Part shown: one piece after another, positions 59,328-64,000 of the stretch | How the letters are laid out: each line of letters begins with the position of its first letter | How positions within the stretch are numbered: position 1 is the first letter of the stretch | Assembly (NCBI GenBank): GCA_963082975.1 | Contig: OY720349.1 | Location: 47,907,962-47,971,961 of the forward strand | DNA length: 64,000 nt | Reading direction: 5' to 3' | Origin: Labia minor | Lineage: Eukaryota > Arthropoda > Insecta > Dermaptera > Spongiphoridae | Notes under the pieces: model-generated | What the model was told of the DNA's origin: nothing | Databases searched by the model: none | Seen by the model: only the letters and a program-made list of their open reading frames with translations | Made by a program: the position numbers and the translations under genes

Positions 59328-60624
59328 AAGTGGGGTAAGTGCGGACCAGTTTTTGCAAAGTTTGACTTGGAACTAATAAAAATTTTATTTATTTTACAAA
59401 TAATAAACTTGTTTTAGTATTATTGAATTGTTATGTTACTACTAACTAATTTGTATTGATAGAAATCTACAATTATATTCAAAAATATGTTTAATATAAT
59501 AAATTGTAACAAAAGGCAAGTAGTCCGCACTTTCCCTGAAAACGGGGCAAGTGCGTACACGCATATTACGAGCGAATTGAATCTTTATATGATGAATTAC
59601 GGGACAGGAGGAGAATTTCACACACTTTTACTATATACTGCTCTTTACAGAACTAAAATATGTTGATTAGTTTTCAAGTTGTGTGATTTAGAAAAATCAG
59701 AAAAATTAGAAAAAATAAACATTAGAATTTTAATATAAAACATAAAGTAAATAATAGAAATCATTTATATTTGAAACTTCAATTAATCGTCTGACATTCT
59801 ACACATTCGTATAGTTTTTTCTTGATCCCTTATTGCATATACCCCACACCCACCTCTTACATATTATGCATTGAATCCAATCGTTATTGTGAATCTGGAA
59901 ATCGCATTTACAGATTCAGCATAAACTTTCATTAAATTCTTCAAAAGTGATTCGTTTTTTTGAAATTTTACCTTTTCTTCTGATCTACATCCAACTTTTC
60001 TTTTTTTGTTTAAAGGTTTAGGCGCATTTCTTTTAATAGAACTCATTAGAAGATCTTCAAAAGTAATTTTTATTTCTGGAGGAATAAATTTAGCAGTCTT
60101 CGATAAAAGGGGTTCTCTATTTCCTGATGATTGCACTACTATACTTTCAAGAGAAATCAGAAAAATTTATTCCTAGTTAGTTTTTATTGAGAAATGCATT
60201 GCGATAGGAGACAAGCAAACTACAGCGCACTTGCCCCATGATAGGATATGTAGAAGGGGTGAGATAAAAAAAGTATTTTTACTCATAAATTGAAAGATAT
60301 AGTGATAAAAATATATTATATATATATATAAAATATAATCAATATATTATCTATTTACCAAAAATCCAAATCCCAAAACTCAAAATTAATTATAGAACGT
60401 AAGATTTGTTATTGCAAGACACAAAGTTACACGTGTTAATTTATTCGGGTGATTTCAAAAGAGTGATATATTACATATTACATATTACAATACATTCTAA
60501 ATAGGTGATATCTATGGTACATAATGATATAAAGTAGATTATTAAAAATTTTCCATACATTTTATTATCATGTGAGAAATACAACCGTTTACGTACTTAC
60601 CCCGTTTACTCACTTACCCCACTA
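59328..60624 (-). mobile_element. pogo/Tigger-like DNA transposon remnant
   Basis: Ends with inverted AGTGGGGTAAGTG (59329-59341) and CACTTACCCCACT (60611-60623). On the minus strand, 59864-60136 encodes EPLLSKTAKFIPPEIKITFE, PKPLNKKRKVGCRSEEK and a Lys-rich tail. After frame changes comes NDWIQCIICKRWVWGICN (about 59800-59900), which resembles a PHD-like zinc finger. These are C-terminal pieces of jerky/pogo-type transposases found in insects. The DNA-binding and DDE catalytic parts are missing, so it is an internally deleted element. Confidence 0.65.
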
Positions 60625-60757
60625 CAGTTAGTTATAATTCTTCCATTTTCATTTTTATTTTTTTTTTAATTTCCAAGAGAATTTTTTTTTCTCTAAAACC
60701 ATTTATAAAATATTTATTTTATCTTATAAATAGTAATAGTAATAGTAAATAAAAAAT

Positions 60758-61365
60758 TCGGGAGTGTCCTCCCCTCGACTTTCCCGCATATAAATAGGTA
60801 ATTAGGTTATTATTATTATGTTTTAACAACAATAAAAATAAACAAACTAATTAATTTAAATTATAAAGTAAAATGGTTTAACACTATTATATACATTTAT
60901 AATTTACACCTAACACTACTTGTATAGGTAAAATGTCACTTCCGGTAGTCAGATCATGATGAAATTTGGTATCTGAATTTTTTTCATATTTTTAAATCTA
61001 TATACAAAATAGGAAGCAAATATCTCGAAGCAAACTGGTACTTTACTTGAAAGGTAAACGCAACCAGTGTAGGTAAAGTACCACTTCCGGTTAACTGATT
61101 TTGACGAAATTTTGATAGAAATCTACAAACTGTGAATAATATCGGTCTGCCAAATTTCGAAGTCCTAGCTTGATTAGTTTTTGAGTAAATTTGCTTACAG
61201 ACATTACATAGATACATACATACATACATACACACATACAGACATAATTTGAAAAATGGTATTTTCCTTCTCAGGGAGGTCTAAAACGTCAAGATCTATC
61301 GAAATCTCGAAGTCGAAATTTTTGACGATTCCAATACTTCCCTTATACGAAGTATGCGGGAAAGT
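60758..61365 (-). mobile_element. HINE-C copy 2
   Basis: Inverse of 11577-12193. On the minus strand it begins ACTTTCCCGCATACTTCG with hairpin partner GGGAAGT. It has a short TATG satellite and the core, and ends TATGCGGGAAAGT plus the stem-loop GGGAG-GACA-CTCCC. Its ends are better preserved than those of copy 1: the 13-base subterminal repeats are a perfect inverted pair. Confidence 0.8.
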
Positions 61366-61538
61366 AAAAAAGTAAATATTTTACAACTAAATTTATTTAA
61401 TAGTTTATGAATTTAGGTCTGATAAAATTATCAAAATTATAATTTTTGATTTTAATTATTTATGATTGTAGAAAGGGCATTTTTCCTTTTCAAAAACGAT
61501 AGATATTGAAGTATAATAATGCTGGTTTAAATTAAATA
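61366..61538. other. AT-rich spacer
   Basis: Nothing recognised. Confidence 0.5.
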
Positions 61539-61610
61539 CTAGCTCATCAGAGCGCCTTCTCACCTGGACGGGGGCTCCGCCCCCTGTACCCCCGTAGTAA
61601 TACATAGTAT
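61539..61610 (-). repeat. Possible Helitron 3' terminus
   Basis: On the minus strand: the hairpin GGGGGC-GGA-GCCCCC, then GCTC-TGAT-GAGC, running into CTAG followed by T. A hairpin just before CTAG is the Helitron 3' signature. No 5' partner was found. Confidence 0.4.
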
Positions 61611-61754
61611 TTCTTTGGAAATCTGTATGTAAAAGGTTTTCATCCATTTTGTTTCAATCAGTATATTACATTATATTATCATTTCTGTTTGTGTTCTTAT
61701 TTAAAATGTATTTTAATTTAATCAGTAAATTAATTATATATTACTTTTGTATTT

Positions 61755-61930
61755 TTATATCTATCTATCTCTGTGCCTCTACGGATCACGAAAGCAACCT
61801 CATTTCTCCAAGTATCCCAATCCTGAGCTATAACCATCTAACTCCTACCCTGTCCCATCTGTCCACGTACATTGTCCACTTACCGCGTCCTTGATCTTCC
61901 CAATCCCACCATATATATATTTTGCAACAT
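61755..61930 (-). repeat. RTE-like LINE 3' end fragment
   Basis: TATCTATCTATCTCTGTGCC, CTCCAAGTATCCCAATCCTG and CTTACCGCGTCCTTGATCTT match 35970-36145. It encodes only decayed C-terminal reverse transcriptase sequence. Confidence 0.75.
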
Positions 61931-62454
61931 TTCTGGAAAATGGAACACCCGCAGCTCAGCTCAGGAGATACCTAAGATTTTAATTTCTTTTTTATTTTTC
62001 ATCATTTGAGGTACCCTTCACCTCAGAAAAATTTGGTTACCTTACTCCTTGTAATTTAGGCTCTGGAGTTTTTTGCGTATGGACGGACAGATTGTCGTAT
62101 TAAATATATAGATTTCACTTTGCTTCTAGAAAATATTATAAACAATACGTATATATATATATATACCCATAAGAATTATCAGCTACTATTTTAATAAATT
62201 ATTATATAAATTGTTATTTTTTGTTTTAAATATTTATGAATATTTTTTCTTTTTATAATTCAGATTTGACTTAAAATAATAAGTTGAAATAATTTCTAAT
62301 AGAATAGGAATTCTAAAGTAAAACACATTTGTTTTTTTTTAAATAAAATAAAAATATATATTTCAATTAATTTATATTAACATTGTAATATTTTTTGTGG
62401 ATTTTGATCGGCTTGTCTTTTGGTGTTGGATGGGCTGTCATTGAATTAGGCCCT
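61931..62454. other. AT-rich 3' flank of the 62.5 kb gene
   Basis: No further gene. 62000-62100 is slightly base-richer, without assignment. A TA run is at about 62150-62164. Confidence 0.5.
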
Positions 62455-63113
62455 TCACCAAATGGGATGGGAGAGGGCGAGAGGAGCGATGGGTGCGTGG
62501 AGAGCAGGAGCTGCTACATAACTTCTGACAATTGGTGCATGACTAATAAGGGGTGCGTGTAATGGAGCGGCCAGGGCGAGAGGAGCGGCCAGGGGGGCAT
62601 GAAGTGCTGGGGCAGCGATGAGTGGAGCTCCGATAATTCCGGGGGCGGGGGCAGGAGCAGCATGGACGGCAGCCACGATCAAGCAAAAGAAAGCAACCTG
62701 ATAAATAAAGCATTAATTAGATTAAATTATTTTGAAATTCTAGATATATTTAAAAAATAATTTAAATTAAAACTATTTACAGAATCTTTCCTCCACTAAA
62801 AAGTAATTTTTTTTTTTACAAAAAAAAAACAATCAAAATTTAAGTATTTTTACATTTTTTTTAAATAAAAAAAAAAAACAACAAATATTTAATAATTCAA
62901 AAAAATTTTAATAAGAAATCATCACTCATTAAAAAAATATATTATTATGATAAAAGAAATTTTAAAAATTTAAATTGCTAAATTTGATGAAATTAAATTT
63001 CTACCTCAAACAGTCTCACTAATTTGTTTTTTAATATTAGTATTTATTTATTTATTTATTATAGAAGAAATGACAATTTTTTGAAAAAAAAAAATACTCA
63101 CAATCTTGTACAT
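62455..63113 (-). CDS. Low-complexity cuticle protein, APLHAPL type
   Basis: Exon 1 (63102-63113) codes for MYKI with donor GTGAGT. Exon 2 (62455-62697) begins VAFFCLIVAAVHA after TTTATCAG, giving 84 residues with a phase-0 intron of 404 bases. The signal peptide is cleaved before APAPAPGIIG. The mature chain is made of AAPALHAPLAAPLALAAPLH-type repeats around ISHAPIVRSYVAAP and ends SHPIW. It is Ala/Pro/Leu-rich and nearly lacks Tyr, so it differs from the APLAY group but shares gene structure. A TATA element, CTATATAAG, lies at 63183-63191 on the minus strand. Confidence 0.85.
62698..63101 (-). other. Intron of the 62.5 kb gene
   Basis: AT-rich, with A and T runs; nothing else. Confidence 0.6.
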
Positions 63114-63182
63114 GTTGAATGTTGTTGGTTCACAGAGTGGACTCGGATAAGTTGTGGGATGCTTTTGCCAGGGTACTCGGCT

Positions 63183-63400
63183 TCTTATATAGTAAAGTGG
63201 TCGTCCAGCCAACTCCGCGAGCCCCACCAAAGTCCAGGAAGTGTTATTGCGTTATTTTCACCCGATGCTTTCAGTAATGTTGCTGAGTTTGTCAGGGTCG
63301 CAGGTGGGCGCCGCCCTCCTCTCAGCTGAAAAACAACGAATGGTCTTGAACTTGAGCGATTGGGGTGGGATTTGCAATGATAAGCAAAATGAAATATGCG
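63183..63400 (-). promoter_or_regulatory. Promoter and upstream region of the 62.5 kb gene
   Basis: TATA at 63183-63191. About 200 bases upstream are strongly base-richer than their surroundings (CCAACTCCGCGAGCCCCACC, GTGGGCGCCGCCCTCC). The frames called here are chance. Confidence 0.6.
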
Positions 63401-64000
63401 GATATATCCAAAATATTGCTCTATCCAAGGTTTTCATTGTCTTTTTGATAATAATATTTTTTTATAATAATATTAATATCTAATTTATCGATTTTACCAT
63501 TGATTTTATCAAAAAATTAATAGTATTGAAGTTTATAATCAACAATAAATTTATATAAATTATTAGGTAAAAATATTTAATTTTATCTTTTAATAATTTT
63601 CATTATTATTTGATGTGTTTGTGTAGGTACATTTGTACTTTCACTATTAAATCTCAAAAATATTTTATAAAAAATAGCTTTATTTATATTAGTACTATAG
63701 TAGGAATTTTTATTAAATCCAAGAAATTGTTAATATGAAAATATTTTGTTTATTTACTTTCTTTAAGTATGAATTATATTTAATTAAAAAATATAGGTAT
63801 TATATTTTATATATTTGATAATTATAAATCATTAAATTATAAAATTGTCTGAATTTTTAGTGTTTTTATTTTAAAAAAACTATTGCCTTACTTAAGAAAG
63901 TGATAATATATAATAAACATTATCTGACTAAATTTACATTTTATATAGTTTAGAAAACAAATGAATATACAATTTCAAAACTGGCTAAACAGTTAAAATG
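63401..64000. other. AT-rich end of window
   Basis: Nothing recognised. Confidence 0.6.

Overview
The window is AT-rich animal DNA that most likely comes from an insect. The evidence is a family of small AAP/APLAY-rich cuticular proteins with tiny first exons, TATA/initiator promoters in front of them, and a dense mix of insect-type repeats. I cannot fix the order; a hemipteran or beetle would fit. All alignments here were made by eye. No LTR retroelement, CRISPR array, rRNA or free-standing tRNA gene was seen.

Genes. Six two-exon genes for secreted low-complexity cuticle proteins lie between 27.8 and 63.1 kb. Five are on the minus strand (27809-29189, 33709-34258, 41886-42452, 47314-47705, 62455-63113) and one on the plus strand (51869-52349). 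In each, a first exon of 12-18 bases codes for the first 4-6 residues, a phase-0 intron follows, and exon 2 carries the rest. The 33.7 and 41.9 kb genes are recent duplicates: two differences were seen in 312 bases of exon 2, yet their first exons and promoters differ clearly, which suggests gene conversion. Three of the genes share an upstream block at a fixed distance from TATA. A seventh candidate gene (39528-39842, with a promoter and probable 5' intron) encodes an unrecognised 104-residue protein with a KEN box and a full RxxLxxxxN destruction box.

Repeats dominate the rest. Three related families of short non-autonomous elements (called HINE-A, HINE-B and HINE-C here) share one blueprint: subterminal inverted repeats, an internal GTCY or GT satellite, a common core and a 3' stem-loop. 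This matches Helentron-associated elements such as Drosophila DINE-1. HINE-A has eight copies plus fragments and carries one or two perfect TGACGTCA (CRE/ATF) palindromes. There are also Helitron-like elements, foldback and TIR elements, mariner, Tc1 and pogo-like remnants, RTE-like and Jockey-like LINE fragments, and two tRNA-derived SINE families with target duplications. Nested insertions give relative ages: HINE-A inside a LINE, HINE-A inside a TIR element, and a SINE inside HINE-B.

Layout. 0-8 kb: TIR element, mariner remnant, foldback complex and Tc1 derivative. 9-31 kb: Helitron-like and HINE copies in otherwise featureless AT-rich DNA. 27-48 kb: cuticle gene cluster, the degron-bearing candidate and LINE fragments. 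48-61 kb: nested transposons around one plus-strand cuticle gene. 62-64 kb: the last cuticle gene. A few base-richer islands (7.1, 13.6, 25.8 and 32.6 kb) remain unexplained and may be first exons or control regions of genes that extend beyond view.
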